Counted from the stretch's first letter, positions 17,320 to 26,857 are shown. The stretch: DNA of 64,000 nt from HLUCCA09 sp039822045 (GCA_039822045.1 JBCBMY010000012.1:1-64000), one strand, 5' to 3'. The notes: a model not told the origin generated them from the sequence alone. Numbers and translations: made by a program.

Positions 17320-18705
17320 ATGGCGGTGCAAAAGCTCTATGCGGGCGCAAAGCTGCGCGAGATCCGCAGCCGGATCGGCATGACGCAAAAGGCATTCGCC
17401 GAAAAGCTCGGCGTGTCGCTGCCCTATCTCAATCAGATGGAGAACAATCACCGCCCGGTCTCGACCACGGTGGTGGTCGCCCTCGCCGCCGAGTTCGGGC
17501 AGGACGTGACCGAATTGGCCGCCGGCGACACCGAGCGGCTCGTGTCGGACATGCGCGAGGCGCTGGCCGACGAGGTGTTCACCGACCGGCCGGCGCTGGC
17601 CGATCTGCGGCTGGCAGCCTCCAACGCCCCGGCGCTGGCCCGCGCATTCCTGGAGCTTCACCGCGCCTACCGCCAGAGCCACGAGCGCTTGGCCCTGCTC
17701 GACGAGGCGCTTGGCCGCGACCGCGCCGGCGCCGCGATCAGCCCGTGGGAAGAGGTGCGCGACTTCTTTCACTATTGCGACAATCATTTCGACAGCCTTG
17801 ACCAGGCCGCGGAACGCTTTGCCGGCGCCGACCCGATGGCAGCGGCCCAGGCGGCCCTCGCGGCGCAGGGCATCAATGTGGAGCTGGCCGAGGACGCGCC
17901 CCTGCGCCGGTTCGACGCCCGTGCCGGTCGGCTCGTTCTGTCTGCCCGAGCGCCGCGGGCCACGCGCAACTTCCAGATCCTCCACCAGGTGGCGCTGCTG
18001 ACCCAGGAGCCGCTCTTGGAGGCCACGCTGGATCTGGCGCGCTTCGCCACACCCGATGCGCGGGCTGTCGCGCGCATGGGCCTGGCGAACTATTTCGCTG
18101 GCGCGGCCTGCATGCCCTATGGCGTGTTTCACGCCGCCGCGGTCGAGCTGAGGCATGATCTGGAGCGGCTGGCGCAGCGGTTCGACGCCTCGCTCGAGCA
18201 GGTGGCGCACCGGCTGGTGACGCTGCAGCGGCAGGGCGCGAAGGGCGTGCCGTTCTTCTTCGCCCGTGTCGATCAGGCGGGCACGATCACCAAGCGCCAT
18301 TCGGCCGCCAAGCTGCAGTTTGCCCGCTTCGGGGGCGCCTGCCCGCTCTGGAACGTGCACCGCGCCTTCGAGACACCGGGCCGCTTCCTGCGCCAACTGG
18401 CCGAAACACCGGACGGCGCGCGCTATATCCTGCTGGCGCGCGACGTGACCAAGCCGGGCGGCGCCTGGGGCGTGCCCGACCGCCGCTTTGCCATCGCCCT
18501 CGGGGCCGAAGTGGCCCATGCCGGCGCGCTCGTCTATGCCGACGGGCTGGATGTGGGGCGCGCGGGCGCGTTCGAGCCCATCGGCGTCAGCTGCCGGATC
18601 TGCGCCCGGCGAGAGTGCCACCAGCGCGCCGTTCCACCCCTCGAGCGCCCGCTCGAGGTGACGCCGGATGCGCGCGGCACCCTGCCCTATCGGGTCGGCG
18701 GCTAG
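17320..18705 (+). CDS. pccR: short-chain fatty acyl-CoA regulator (ScfR/PccR family)
   Basis: A 461-residue protein from ATG 17320 (GGAGGG seven bases before); an upstream ATG in the same frame at 17293 would begin inside the operator. The N-terminal XRE helix-turn-helix (residues 8-62) has RIGMTQKAFAEKLGVSLPYL. The middle part is the IrrE-like region (LANYFAGAACMPYGVFHAAA). The C-terminal acyl-CoA-sensing domain has a cysteine cluster, SCRICARRECHQRA, conserved in the family. In R. sphaeroides PccR binds TTTGCAAA repeats and activates pccB. The gene follows mcm and has such repeats in front of it. Confidence 0.92.
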   Translation: MAVQKLYAGAKLREIRSRIGMTQKAFAEKLGVSLPYLNQMENNHRPVSTTVVVALAAEFGQDVTELAAGDTERLVSDMREALADEVFTDRPALADLRLAASNAPALARAFLELHRAYRQSHERLALLDEALGRDRAGAAISPWEEVRDFFHYCDNHFDSLDQAAERFAGADPMAAAQAALAAQGINVELAEDAPLRRFDARAGRLVLSARAPRATRNFQILHQVALLTQEPLLEATLDLARFATPDARAVARMGLANYFAGAACMPYGVFHAAAVELRHDLERLAQRFDASLEQVAHRLVTLQRQGAKGVPFFFARVDQAGTITKRHSAAKLQFARFGGACPLWNVHRAFETPGRFLRQLAETPDGARYILLARDVTKPGGAWGVPDRRFAIALGAEVAHAGALVYADGLDVGRAGAFEPIGVSCRICARRECHQRAVPPLERPLEVTPDARGTLPYRVGG

Positions 18706-18720
18706 GGTGCGTGCGCAGGC

Positions 18721-18963
18721 TCAGGCATGGGCGCGGAGGAGGGCCGCGATTTCGTCCTTCAGGCGCATCCGTTCCTTGCGCAGGACGGTGATGCCGGCAT
18801 CGTCCATCGGCTCGATATCGCACTCGGCCCGGTGCACCTGCCGGTTCACGTCATGATACGCGTCGGCCAGGCGCGCGAAGTGCGGATCCTCTTGCTTGAG
18901 CCGATGGATCAGGTCGACGGCTTCGGGGAAATCCTCGGCCAGTTCGTGGGGAACGTGGGACAT
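18721..18963 (-). CDS. YdcH-like DUF465 protein
   Basis: An 80-residue protein from ATG 18963 with AGGAGA upstream on its strand. It begins MSHVPHELAEDFPEAVDLIH and has FARLADAYHDVNRQVHRAE, then LRKERMRLKDEIAALL. That is a helical hairpin matching the DUF465/YdcH family over its full length. Function is not established; the fold suggests a small coiled-coil adaptor. Convergent with pccR. Confidence 0.88.
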   Translation of the reverse strand: MSHVPHELAEDFPEAVDLIHRLKQEDPHFARLADAYHDVNRQVHRAECDIEPMDDAGITVLRKERMRLKDEIAALLRAHA

Positions 18964-19052
18964 TTCTGCTCTCCTGACGGTGCGGTCTCGTCCGCGCTGG
19001 AGGACAGGCTATCCGGGCCGGCACGCCGTGTGCGTTGACCGAGATCAACCCC

Positions 19053-19724
19053 TCAGCGGCGGGCGCGCCGCCACCCGGCCGCCTGTGCCTCGGCCTCGCT
19101 GCAGAACCAACGCTCACCGCGCGCGGGCGATATCCGGGTCGCGCCGTAGTGCTCCTGGCCGGGCACGTGGTAGATCCGGCCGCCCTTCGAGATGTTGCCC
19201 TTGATCGCACAGCCTGGCGGGGCACCCGCCTCGGGCGCCGCCGCCTGGACCGCGCGCACATCGGAAGGGCGTTCCGCATCTCCCTGCCAGACGCCGCGGC
19301 CGGCAAAGAGTGCCTCCTTCTCGGCATCCACATAGTCGGTGCCATAGCGGGCATACGCGAATGCGGCGCCAGACCGCACGAGAGCCTCCGCCACGTCGGC
19401 GCCCGACGGGTCGCGGCAGGTGGCCACGAGCCGGCCAAACCGGTCGCGGCTGTGGCCGGTGCAGGTCAGGCCATCGGCGGCCAGACGACGGAGCGCCTCG
19501 GTCGCCGCCGCACCGCACGCCCAGGAGCGCCCATCCGCGTCGCGGCAGGTCTGACCCCCTTCCGGCGCATCGATGGCGTGGAGCCGCACGGTCTCTCCGG
19601 CGATCCGCAAGGTATCGCCGTCGACGACCTCGACATCCCCGGAAAGAACCTGCGCCGCCCGGGCCGGTTCGCCATCGATCAGGAGCAGCGCCGCCAGAAG
19701 CGCCGCCGCGATGTCTCGCACCAT
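19053..19724 (-). CDS. thermonuclease-like (SNase) exported protein
   Basis: A 223-residue protein from ATG 19724. The signal peptide is MVRDIAAALLAALLLIDG, ending ARAAQ. The SNase domain has EVVDGDTLRIAGETVRLHAI, followed by DAPEGGQTC, the acidic-cluster part of the calcium/active site. CTGHSRDRFGRLVATC supplies an arginine, and LVRSGAAFAYARYG and DAEKEALFAGRGVW follow as in the family. The C-terminal 70 residues add GCAIKGNISKGGRIYHVPG and ISPARGERWFCSEAEA, the add-on found in many alphaproteobacterial SNases. It probably cuts nucleic acids in the periplasm or outside. A single gene. Confidence 0.85.
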   Translation of the reverse strand: MVRDIAAALLAALLLIDGEPARAAQVLSGDVEVVDGDTLRIAGETVRLHAIDAPEGGQTCRDADGRSWACGAAATEALRRLAADGLTCTGHSRDRFGRLVATCRDPSGADVAEALVRSGAAFAYARYGTDYVDAEKEALFAGRGVWQGDAERPSDVRAVQAAAPEAGAPPGCAIKGNISKGGRIYHVPGQEHYGATRISPARGERWFCSEAEAQAAGWRRARR

Positions 19725-19769
19725 GTCGCCCTTGTGCCCGGGGCTCCCCGAGCCCGGCAAGGCGACATC

Positions 19770-21440
19770 TCAGCCTTGGTAAACGGGCGCGCCTTCCCGC
19801 TGGGTCCGGTCAGGGTCGGTCGGGCGCCACCAATCGGTGTTCTCGCGCGCAAGCGGCGCACGGCCGAGGACGTGATCGGACACCTTCTCGCCCACCATGA
19901 TCGAGGGGGCGTTCAGGTTGCCGTTTGGGATGCGCGGAAAGATCGAGCTGTCGGCCACGCGCAGCCCGTCGACCCCGATCACCCGCGCCTCCGGGTCGAC
20001 AACGGCCATCGGGTCGTCCGCCGCGCCCATCCTGGCCGTGCCACAGGGGTGATAGGCGCTTTCGGCCTCGTTGCGGATCACAGCGTCCAGGGCTGCGTCG
20101 CTCGTGGCCGGGGCACCGGGCGAGATCTCAGCACCGCGATACGGGTCGAACGCCGGCTGCGCCACGATCTCGCGCGTCAGGCGAATGGCCGTGCGGAAAT
20201 CGCGCCAGTCCTCCTCCGCCGACATGTAATTAAAGAGGATCGAGGGCGGCGCAGCCGGGTCGGACGCGGTGAGCCGCACGCGCCCACGCGAGGGCGAGCG
20301 CATCGGCCCGCAATGCACCTGAAATCCGTGCCCTTCGGCCGAGGCCTGTCCGTCATAGCGCACGGCGATCGGCAGGAAATGGAACTGGATGTCGGGATAC
20401 GGCACGCCCGGGCGCGATCGAATGAAGCCTGCGCTCTCGAACTGGTTCGACGCGCCGGGCCCGCTCTGCCCCATCAGCCAGCGCAGGCCGACCCATGCCT
20501 TTCCGTGCAGGCTCCAGTACGAGTAGAGCGAGACCGGCTGGGTCGCGGCATATTGGACGTAGAGCTCCAGATGGTCCTGCAGATTGGCGCCAACGCCCGG
20601 ACGATCGGCAACAACCTCGATCCCGTGCTCTGCCAGATGCGCGCCGGGCCCGATGCCCGACAGCATCAACAGCTTCGGCGTGTTGAAGGCCGAGGCCGCA
20701 AGAACGGTCTCGCCCGCCGCAATCTCGCGCCCGTCGGTCAGGACGACACCGCGGGCCCGGCCCTCGACGATGTTCACCCGGGCCACCTCGCCCCGGACGA
20801 GCGACACGTTGCCAAAGGCAAGCGCAGGCCGCAGATAGGCCGAGGCCGCCGACCAGCGCTTGCCATGCCAGATCGTGGCATCGAACGGGCCAAAGCCTTC
20901 CTGACGCGCGCCATTATAGTCGCCCGTCGCGCCATAGCCCGCCTGGTCGCCCGCGGCAACGAAGGCCTGCACCAGTGGATTGTGGCGCTGCCCGCGCGTG
21001 ACGTGCAACGGCCCACCCCGGCCCCGCCGCTCGGGGTCGCCGCCGTGGCCGCCGTCATGCCAGTCCTCCTGTCGCCGGAAATAGGGCGCGACGTCGGCCC
21101 AGGCCCAGCCGTGCGCGCCGTTCTCGGCCCAATGCTCGTAGTCCTCCGGATGGCCGCGCACATAGATCATGCCGTTGATCGAGGACGACCCGCCGATGAC
21201 CCGGCCGCGCGGCGCGGCCATGCGACGCCCGCCCATATGCGGCTCGGGTTCGGTGCGATAGCCCCAGTCATAGCGCGACATGTTCATCGGATAGCTGAGC
21301 GCGCCCGGCATGTTGATGAGCGGCCCCCAATCCGACCCGCCTGCCTCGACCACAATCACCCGGCGCCCGGCCTCCCCCAGGCGGAAGGCCATCGCCGAGC
21401 CCGCAGACCCTGCGCCCACGACGACAATATCGGCCTCCAC
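19770..21440 (-). CDS. betA: choline dehydrogenase
   Basis: From GTG 21440 the protein has 556 residues, the length of E. coli BetA. It begins MEADIVVVGAGSAGSAMAFR, a Rossmann FAD site (GxGxxG). PRGRVIGGSSSINGMIYVRG is the GMC oxidoreductase signature, and AYHPCGTARMGAADD holds the active-site His. It oxidises choline to betaine aldehyde (and on to betaine) at the membrane, feeding electrons to the respiratory chain. An upstream in-frame ATG (21500) would add 20 residues of no family resemblance. It is the last gene of the betI-betC-betB-betA unit, with a 123-base gap after betB. Confidence 0.93.
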   Translation of the reverse strand: MEADIVVVGAGSAGSAMAFRLGEAGRRVIVVEAGGSDWGPLINMPGALSYPMNMSRYDWGYRTEPEPHMGGRRMAAPRGRVIGGSSSINGMIYVRGHPEDYEHWAENGAHGWAWADVAPYFRRQEDWHDGGHGGDPERRGRGGPLHVTRGQRHNPLVQAFVAAGDQAGYGATGDYNGARQEGFGPFDATIWHGKRWSAASAYLRPALAFGNVSLVRGEVARVNIVEGRARGVVLTDGREIAAGETVLAASAFNTPKLLMLSGIGPGAHLAEHGIEVVADRPGVGANLQDHLELYVQYAATQPVSLYSYWSLHGKAWVGLRWLMGQSGPGASNQFESAGFIRSRPGVPYPDIQFHFLPIAVRYDGQASAEGHGFQVHCGPMRSPSRGRVRLTASDPAAPPSILFNYMSAEEDWRDFRTAIRLTREIVAQPAFDPYRGAEISPGAPATSDAALDAVIRNEAESAYHPCGTARMGAADDPMAVVDPEARVIGVDGLRVADSSIFPRIPNGNLNAPSIMVGEKVSDHVLGRAPLARENTDWWRPTDPDRTQREGAPVYQG

Positions 21441-21563
21441 TAGCGCGGCCCCTCGCGTCCGACCGGACAACCCGGCGCGGCGCCCGAAACCGGCGCGCAT
21501 CCCTGCCCCATCATCTTGATATAAATACTCGCCGGCGCACCGGCCCGGCCCGGCGAAACGGCC

Positions 21564-23024
21564 TCAATAGGACGCATCGACATCTCCCATGCCGACATAG
21601 ACGGACTTCAGGCGGGTATAATGCTCGATTGCCGCCTCCCCGTTTTCGCGCCCGAACCCGCTGGCGCGAACCCCTCCGAAGGGCATCTCGACCGGTGTCA
21701 GGTTGTACTGGTTGATCCAGCAGGTGCCCGCCTCGAGCTGACCGACCACGCGATGGGCCCGCGCGAGATCGCGGGTGAAGACGCCGGCGGCCAAGCCGAA
21801 CTCGGTCGCGTTGGCGCGCGTCACGACCTCGGCCTCGCTGTCGAAGGCAAAGACCGACATCACGGGGCCGAAGACCTCCTCGCGCGCGATCGTCATGTCG
21901 TCGGTCACATCCGCAAACACGGTGGGAGCGACGTACCAGCCCGGGCCATCCACCGCGTTGCCACCGCAGACGAGGCGCGCCCCTTCGGCTCTCGCGCCCT
22001 CGATATAGGCCATCACCTTGTCGAATTGCGCCTGGCTCACCAGGGGCCCAAGCGTGGTTCCTTCGTCGAGCGGATCGCCTGAGCTTGCGGTTCCGGCGCG
22101 CGCGGCCAGGCGGTCGAGGAAGGGCTCGAGCGCCGCCCGCTCAACGAACACGCGCGTGCCGTTGGAGCAGACCTGGCCCGACGAATAGAAATTGCCGTTG
22201 ATCGCACCCGACACCGCCGCGTCGAGATCGGCATCCGCAAAGACGATGAGGGGGGACTTGCCGCCGAGCTCCATGGTCGCCTGCTTCAGACCGCGCGCAG
22301 CCGCCTCATAAACGCGCCGCCCGGTCGGCACCGAACCCGTGAGCGACACTTTGGCCACGCGCGCATCATCGACCAGCGCTGCGCCGACATCGCCATAGCC
22401 CTGTACAACGTTGAAAAGGCCCGGCGGCAGGCCGGCCTCGATGTAGATCTCAGCCAGCGCGAGCGCCGAGAGCGGCGTCAGCTCGGAGGGCTTGAAAACC
22501 ATTGCGTTGCCGCAGGCGAGCGCCGGCGCGGACTTCCAGCACGCGATCTGGATCGGATAGTTCCACGCCCCGATCCCGACGCAAAGGCCCAGGGGCTCGC
22601 GGCGGGTGTAGAAGAAGTCGGCGCCGACCTGAACATGGGCGCCGCCAAGCCCAGCCGCCCGGCCGGCGAACCATTCGAGCGCGTCGGCGCCGGAGGCGGC
22701 ATCGGCCACCAGCGTCTCCTGCAGCGGCTTGCCGGTGTCGAGCGTCTCGGTGACCGACAGGTCGCGGTTGCGCGCCCGAATGATCTCGGCAGCCCGCATC
22801 AGAATGCGCCCACGCTCGGCTCCGGGCCGCGCGGCCCAGTCGGCCTGGGCGGCCTGCGCGCCCGCGAGAGCCGCCTCGACGATGTCCGGCGTCGCCGAGT
22901 GGACACGGGCGATCTCGGCGCCCGTCGCGGGATAGAGCACGGGGATCACGCGGCCCGCCGGATCTTCGCGATGGGCGCCATTCACGAAATGGCTGGCCAT
23001 GGGTTGAACGTTCGGCAGGGTCAT
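21564..23024 (-). CDS. betB: betaine aldehyde dehydrogenase
   Basis: A 486-residue aldehyde dehydrogenase. It contains GIGAWNYPIQIACWKSAPAL (cofactor binding), SLTGSVPTGRRVYEAA, ATMELGGKSPLIVFADADL with the general-base Glu, and SSGQVCSNGTRVFVE with the catalytic Cys. This CSNGTR context is typical of BetB. It makes glycine betaine from betaine aldehyde with NAD(P)+ in the cytoplasm. Its ATG overlaps the betC stop (ATGA), so it is translationally coupled to it. Confidence 0.95.
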   Translation of the reverse strand: MTLPNVQPMASHFVNGAHREDPAGRVIPVLYPATGAEIARVHSATPDIVEAALAGAQAAQADWAARPGAERGRILMRAAEIIRARNRDLSVTETLDTGKPLQETLVADAASGADALEWFAGRAAGLGGAHVQVGADFFYTRREPLGLCVGIGAWNYPIQIACWKSAPALACGNAMVFKPSELTPLSALALAEIYIEAGLPPGLFNVVQGYGDVGAALVDDARVAKVSLTGSVPTGRRVYEAAARGLKQATMELGGKSPLIVFADADLDAAVSGAINGNFYSSGQVCSNGTRVFVERAALEPFLDRLAARAGTASSGDPLDEGTTLGPLVSQAQFDKVMAYIEGARAEGARLVCGGNAVDGPGWYVAPTVFADVTDDMTIAREEVFGPVMSVFAFDSEAEVVTRANATEFGLAAGVFTRDLARAHRVVGQLEAGTCWINQYNLTPVEMPFGGVRASGFGRENGEAAIEHYTRLKSVYVGMGDVDASY

Positions 23025-24523
23025 GCTTCGCCTCGCGGATAGCGCTGGCGCTCTTCGAGCACGTTGAGGTCCATGTGGTTGCGCATGTAGCGCTCCGACG
23101 CGCGCTGCAGCGGCTGGTAGTCCCAGGGGTAGTATCCGCCCTGCCGGAGCGCCTGGTACACCACGAGGCGCCGGGCCTGGCTTTGGCGCACCTCGGCGTC
23201 GAACCGCTCCAGATCCCAGCGCTCGTCAGCCAGACCCCGTAAGCGGGCGAGCGTGTCGGCATGGGCGGGATCGGACGCGAGATCGGTCAGCTCGTGCGGA
23301 TCCGCCTCCATATCGAACAGTTGCTCAGGATCGGCGGCGCAGGCGGTGTATTTCCAGCGCCCGTCCCGGAGCGCGACGAGGGGCGAGACCGAGGCCTCGG
23401 CGGCATATTCCATCGCCACCGGCCCGCGCCCGCCCGCCCCGTTCGCGAGCGACACACCTTCGGTCCAGGGCGCAACCTCGTCCATATTGACGCCGGCCAG
23501 GGTGCAGAGCGTGGGCGCGATGTCGATCGTCGACACCGGCGTATCGACGCGACCCGGCACCAAGTCGGGCGCGGCAATCATCAGGGGAACGCGGGACGAG
23601 CCATCGTAGAAGCTCATCTTGAACCAGAGCCCCCGCGCGCCGAGCATATCGCCGTGGTCGGAAGTTAAGACGATGACCGCTTCCTGCCGGGTCGCCTCCA
23701 ACACGCTCAGGATCTCACCGATTTTCTCATCGAGATACGAGATGTTGGCAAAGTACGCCCGGCGGGAGCGGCGGATATCCTCGTCGGTCACGTCGAAGCT
23801 GCGCCAATCGTTGGCGTCGAAGATCCGGCGGCTGTGGGGGTCGTGATCGGCATAGGCCATCGCCCCGACCTCGGGCAGAAGGTGGTCGCACCCTTCATAG
23901 AGGTCCCAAAAGCGGCGTCGCGCGACATAGGGGTCGTGGGGATGGGTGAAGCTGACGGTCAGCATCCAGGGCCGATCTTCGTGCCGCCGGCCAAGGTCAT
24001 AGATCTTCCGCGTGGCGTGGTAGGCGACCTCGTCATCATATTCGAGCTGATTGGTGATCTCGGCCACGCCTGCACCGGTGACCGAGCCCATATTGTGATA
24101 CCACCAGTCGATCCGCTCGCCGGGCTTGCGGTAATCCGGCGTCCAGCCGAAATCGGCCGGATAGACATCGGTCGTCAGCCGCTCCTCGAACCCGTGGAGT
24201 TGATCGGGCCCCACGAAGTGCATCTTGCCCGACAGGCACGTCTGGTAGCCCGCCCGCCGCAGATGGTGGGCATAGGTCGGGATGTCGGAGGCAAACTCCG
24301 CGGCATTGTCATAGACCCGCGTTCGCGACGGCAGCTGGCCCGACATGAACGAGGCCCGCCCGGGCGCACAGAGGGGCGAGGCGGTGTAGCAGGTTGCAAA
24401 TCGGGCGGATCGCTCCGCGAGCGCGCGGAGGTTGAGGGTATGCAGCCAGTCCGCCGGGCCGTCGGGAAAGAGCGTCCCGTTCAGCTGGTCGACCATCAGG
24501 ATCAGGATATTGGGCGCAGTCAC
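23021..24523 (-). CDS. betC: choline-sulfatase
   Basis: A 500-residue protein from GTG 24523; the start overlaps the betI stop in a GTGA arrangement. It begins MTAPNILILMVDQLNGTLFP, the family start. The sulfatase signature SPLCAPGRASFMSGQLPSR contains the CxPxR in which Cys is converted to formylglycine. CLSGKMHFVGPDQLHGFE and VILTSDHGDMLGARGLW hold further metal and active-site residues. The C-terminal tail (SERYMRNHMDLNVLEE) is typical of choline sulfatases. It hydrolyses choline-O-sulfate to choline and sulfate, feeding BetA and BetB. No signal peptide, so cytoplasmic. Confidence 0.94.
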   Translation of the reverse strand: MTAPNILILMVDQLNGTLFPDGPADWLHTLNLRALAERSARFATCYTASPLCAPGRASFMSGQLPSRTRVYDNAAEFASDIPTYAHHLRRAGYQTCLSGKMHFVGPDQLHGFEERLTTDVYPADFGWTPDYRKPGERIDWWYHNMGSVTGAGVAEITNQLEYDDEVAYHATRKIYDLGRRHEDRPWMLTVSFTHPHDPYVARRRFWDLYEGCDHLLPEVGAMAYADHDPHSRRIFDANDWRSFDVTDEDIRRSRRAYFANISYLDEKIGEILSVLEATRQEAVIVLTSDHGDMLGARGLWFKMSFYDGSSRVPLMIAAPDLVPGRVDTPVSTIDIAPTLCTLAGVNMDEVAPWTEGVSLANGAGGRGPVAMEYAAEASVSPLVALRDGRWKYTACAADPEQLFDMEADPHELTDLASDPAHADTLARLRGLADERWDLERFDAEVRQSQARRLVVYQALRQGGYYPWDYQPLQRASERYMRNHMDLNVLEERQRYPRGEA

Positions 24524-25101
24524 GCGGCACTCTCCAGAGTTGTGTCGAGGTAGCGCGTGAGCACCGCCACCGCGTCGGCGCCGTTCGCCGGGTGCTCGGA
24601 CAGGGCCGCGCGCAGGTAGAGCCCGTCGATTAGCGCACCCGTCGTGTCGGCCACCTCCCCGGCGCGGCTGCCCACGAGGGGGCGCAGGTCTGTCAGCAGG
24701 TTCGAGCGCAGGCGCCGGTGATAGACCCGCAGGAGCCGGCGAAAAGCAGGGCGGCTGTGGGCCTGCAGATAGAAGACAAGCCACGCCGCCACAACATCCG
24801 GCGCGAAGTTCAGATCGCTGAAGGAGGCACGGATCACCGCATCCACCCGGCCTCGGTGCCCTTCGGCCCGACCAAGTTCGGCCCGCACCTCTCGACCGTA
24901 TTCGGTCAGGATCGCCCGCATGGCCGCCTCAAACAGCGCCTCCTTGCCGCCGAAGTAATGGTGTGCCAGCGGGGCGGACACGCCAGCGGCCTGGGCCACC
25001 TGCGCCACCGTGACGTCGAGCGAGCCGGCCGCGCCCACCCTCTCGATCGCCGCTTTGACGAGCGCGGCCCGCCTTATAGGCTCCATCCCAACTTTCGGCA
25101 T
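24520..25101 (-). CDS. betI: TetR-family repressor of the choline genes
   Basis: A 193-residue TetR regulator. It begins MPKVGMEPIRRAALVKAAIE; the helix-turn-helix is VAQAAGVSAPLAHHYFGGKE (about residues 30-50). Length and the first helix agree with BetI, which represses bet and cho genes until choline or betaine aldehyde relieves it. It is the first gene of the unit and lies divergent to choX across a short region holding an inverted-repeat operator. Confidence 0.92.
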   Translation of the reverse strand: MPKVGMEPIRRAALVKAAIERVGAAGSLDVTVAQVAQAAGVSAPLAHHYFGGKEALFEAAMRAILTEYGREVRAELGRAEGHRGRVDAVIRASFSDLNFAPDVVAAWLVFYLQAHSRPAFRRLLRVYHRRLRSNLLTDLRPLVGSRAGEVADTTGALIDGLYLRAALSEHPANGADAVAVLTRYLDTTLESAA

Positions 25102-25143
25102 CCGCCACCGCCTTGTGCCTTGCCTTTTTGAGCTAGCCGGTTC

Positions 25144-25163
25144 TTTATTGACTCGTCAATCAA
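25144..25163. promoter_or_regulatory. probable BetI operator between betI and choX
   Basis: ATTGAC at 25147-25152 and GTCAAT at 25155-25160 are perfect inverted repeats two bases apart; eight of nine bases match when extended to 25144-25163. It lies centrally in the 104-base divergent region, where it could govern both directions. BetI boxes known to me have the ATTGA...TCAAT form. Confidence 0.7.
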
Positions 25164-25205
25164 GAAAAATGCCGCCAACACGGCAGCGTCCAGAGGGAGA
25201 CCACG

Positions 25206-26126
25206 ATGATCCGCACAACCACCGCCACGGCGTTGGCCGCTTTGCTGGCCGGCCCCGCCCTTGCCGACTGCACCAGCATCACCTTTTCCGATGTGGGCTG
25301 GACCGACATCACCGCGACGACCGCTGCCACCACGGCCGTGCTCGACGCGCTGGGATATGAGACCGACATCAAGGTTCTGTCGGTTCCGGTGACCTATACG
25401 TCGATGGCCGAAGGCGACGTCGACATCTTCCTTGGCAACTGGATGCCGACCATGGAGGCCGACATCGCGCCCTATCGCGACGCCGGCACCGTTGACACGC
25501 TGCGCGCCAATCTCGAAGGCGCGAAGTACACGCTGGCCACCAATGCTGCGGGCGCCGCACTCGGGATCACGAGCTTCGCCGACATCGCCACGCAGGCCGA
25601 CGCGCTCGACAGCGAGATCTATGGCATCGAGCCGGGCAATGACGGCAACCGCCTGATCCTCGACATGATCGAAAGCGACGCGTTTGGGCTGTCGGGCTTC
25701 GAGGTGGTCGAAAGCTCGGAACAAGGCATGCTCGCCCAGGTGGCCCGCGCCTCGCGTCGCGACGCGCCGGTGGTGTTCCTGGGGTGGGAGCCGCACCCGA
25801 TGAACGCCAATTTCAACCTAACCTACCTTGAAGGCGGCGACGACTATTTCGGCCCGAACCTCGGGGGCGCGACGGTTTACACCAACACCCGCGCGGGCCT
25901 GTCCGGCGAATGCCCGAACCTCGGCACGTTCCTTGGCAACCTGTCATTCACGCTGGCGATGGAAAACGAGATCATGGGTGCGATCCTCGACGACGGGGAA
26001 GACCCGCAGGACGCCGCAATTGCCTGGATGAAGGCCAATCCCGACGCCGTGTCGGCCTGGATCGACGGCGTGACCACCGCCGATGGGGGCGATGCGGCTG
26101 CGGCCGTGGCCGGGCTTCTGGAGTGA
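25206..26126 (+). CDS. choX: choline ABC transporter, periplasmic binding protein
   Basis: A 306-residue protein with CAGAGGGAG before ATG 25206. The signal peptide is MIRTTTATALAALLAGPALA, cut before DCTS. The aromatic ligand cage of ChoX (Trp, Trp, Tyr, Trp in Sinorhizobium) is recognisable here as the Trp of DVGWTD, the Trp of LGNWMPTM, the Tyr of KYTLATN and the Trp of FLGWEPHPMN. It captures choline in the periplasm and delivers it to ChoW. It is divergent from betI and shares its operator region. Confidence 0.92.
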   Translation: MIRTTTATALAALLAGPALADCTSITFSDVGWTDITATTAATTAVLDALGYETDIKVLSVPVTYTSMAEGDVDIFLGNWMPTMEADIAPYRDAGTVDTLRANLEGAKYTLATNAAGAALGITSFADIATQADALDSEIYGIEPGNDGNRLILDMIESDAFGLSGFEVVESSEQGMLAQVARASRRDAPVVFLGWEPHPMNANFNLTYLEGGDDYFGPNLGGATVYTNTRAGLSGECPNLGTFLGNLSFTLAMENEIMGAILDDGEDPQDAAIAWMKANPDAVSAWIDGVTTADGGDAAAAVAGLLE

Positions 26127-26209
26127 TCTTGCGCGGCGCGCGACCCAGGAGGCGGCCGAGCGCCGCCTTCGTCACGAGGGCTTGTCCCCGAACGCGCGCC
26201 CGCCAGGGG

Positions 26210-26857
26210 CTAGGCGCCGCCCTGCTCTTGCGCGGCCTGCTCCGCCATCAGCGCATCGTCGATCTCGCGGGCCCGCACCGCTGCGGCCCGCCCTCCCATC
26301 CGCTTGGAATACTCGAGGAAGGCCGGACGTTTCTCGAGGGTCTCGAACTGGATGCCCCACATGATCTGCGAGCCCAGATAGACATCGACCGCCGAGAACT
26401 CGGCGCCGAGCAGGAACGGCCCGTGTTGGAGCTGGGCCTCCAGCGTGTCACAGACCCTTTTGAGCGAGCCATAGCCGACGCGCCCCTCCTCCTGCGGGCC
26501 GGAGGGCGTCCAGCCGAAGGCGGAGTTTGTGGCCGCAGCCTCGACCGGACCGGCACCGAAAAACATCCAGCGCAAGAATGCCGCACGGGCCGGCGTGCCG
26601 GGCGCAGGGGCGAGCCCCGCATCGGGAAACGCCTCGGACAGGTAGGCACAGATCGCCGCCGCCTCGGTGACGACAGCATCCCCGTGGCGGACCGCCGGCA
26701 CTTTGGCCATCGGGTTGATCGATCGGTAGTCCGGCCCCTGCATTTCGGGGCCGTAGGTCACCACAACCGTGTCGTAGGGTTGGCCAAGCTCTTCGAGCAT
26801 CCAGCGCACGATGCGCCCCCGGCTCATCGGATTGGTGTAGAATGTGATGTCGGCCAT
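26210..26857 (-). CDS. glutathione S-transferase-like protein
   Basis: A 215-residue cytoplasmic protein from ATG 26857. The N-terminal thioredoxin-like domain begins ITFYTNPMSRGRIVRWMLEE, has AKVPAVRHGDAVVTEAAAI with the cis-Pro and the Glu that binds the glutathione gamma-Glu, and the helical C-terminal domain ends with a QE-rich tail. The catalytic residue is probably the Ser/Arg near SRGR, and the substrate is unknown. It sits antisense between choX and choW, which are normally adjacent. That interrupts the transporter unit. Confidence 0.85.
   Translation of the reverse strand: MADITFYTNPMSRGRIVRWMLEELGQPYDTVVVTYGPEMQGPDYRSINPMAKVPAVRHGDAVVTEAAAICAYLSEAFPDAGLAPAPGTPARAAFLRWMFFGAGPVEAAATNSAFGWTPSGPQEEGRVGYGSLKRVCDTLEAQLQHGPFLLGAEFSAVDVYLGSQIMWGIQFETLEKRPAFLEYSKRMGGRAAAVRAREIDDALMAEQAAQEQGGA

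Noticed and set aside
19035..21443. An 802-codon open frame on the + strand
   Set aside because: It is antisense to betA and the thermonuclease gene, which have clear family motifs; the protein is arginine-histidine rich, as expected of a shadow frame in GC-rich DNA.
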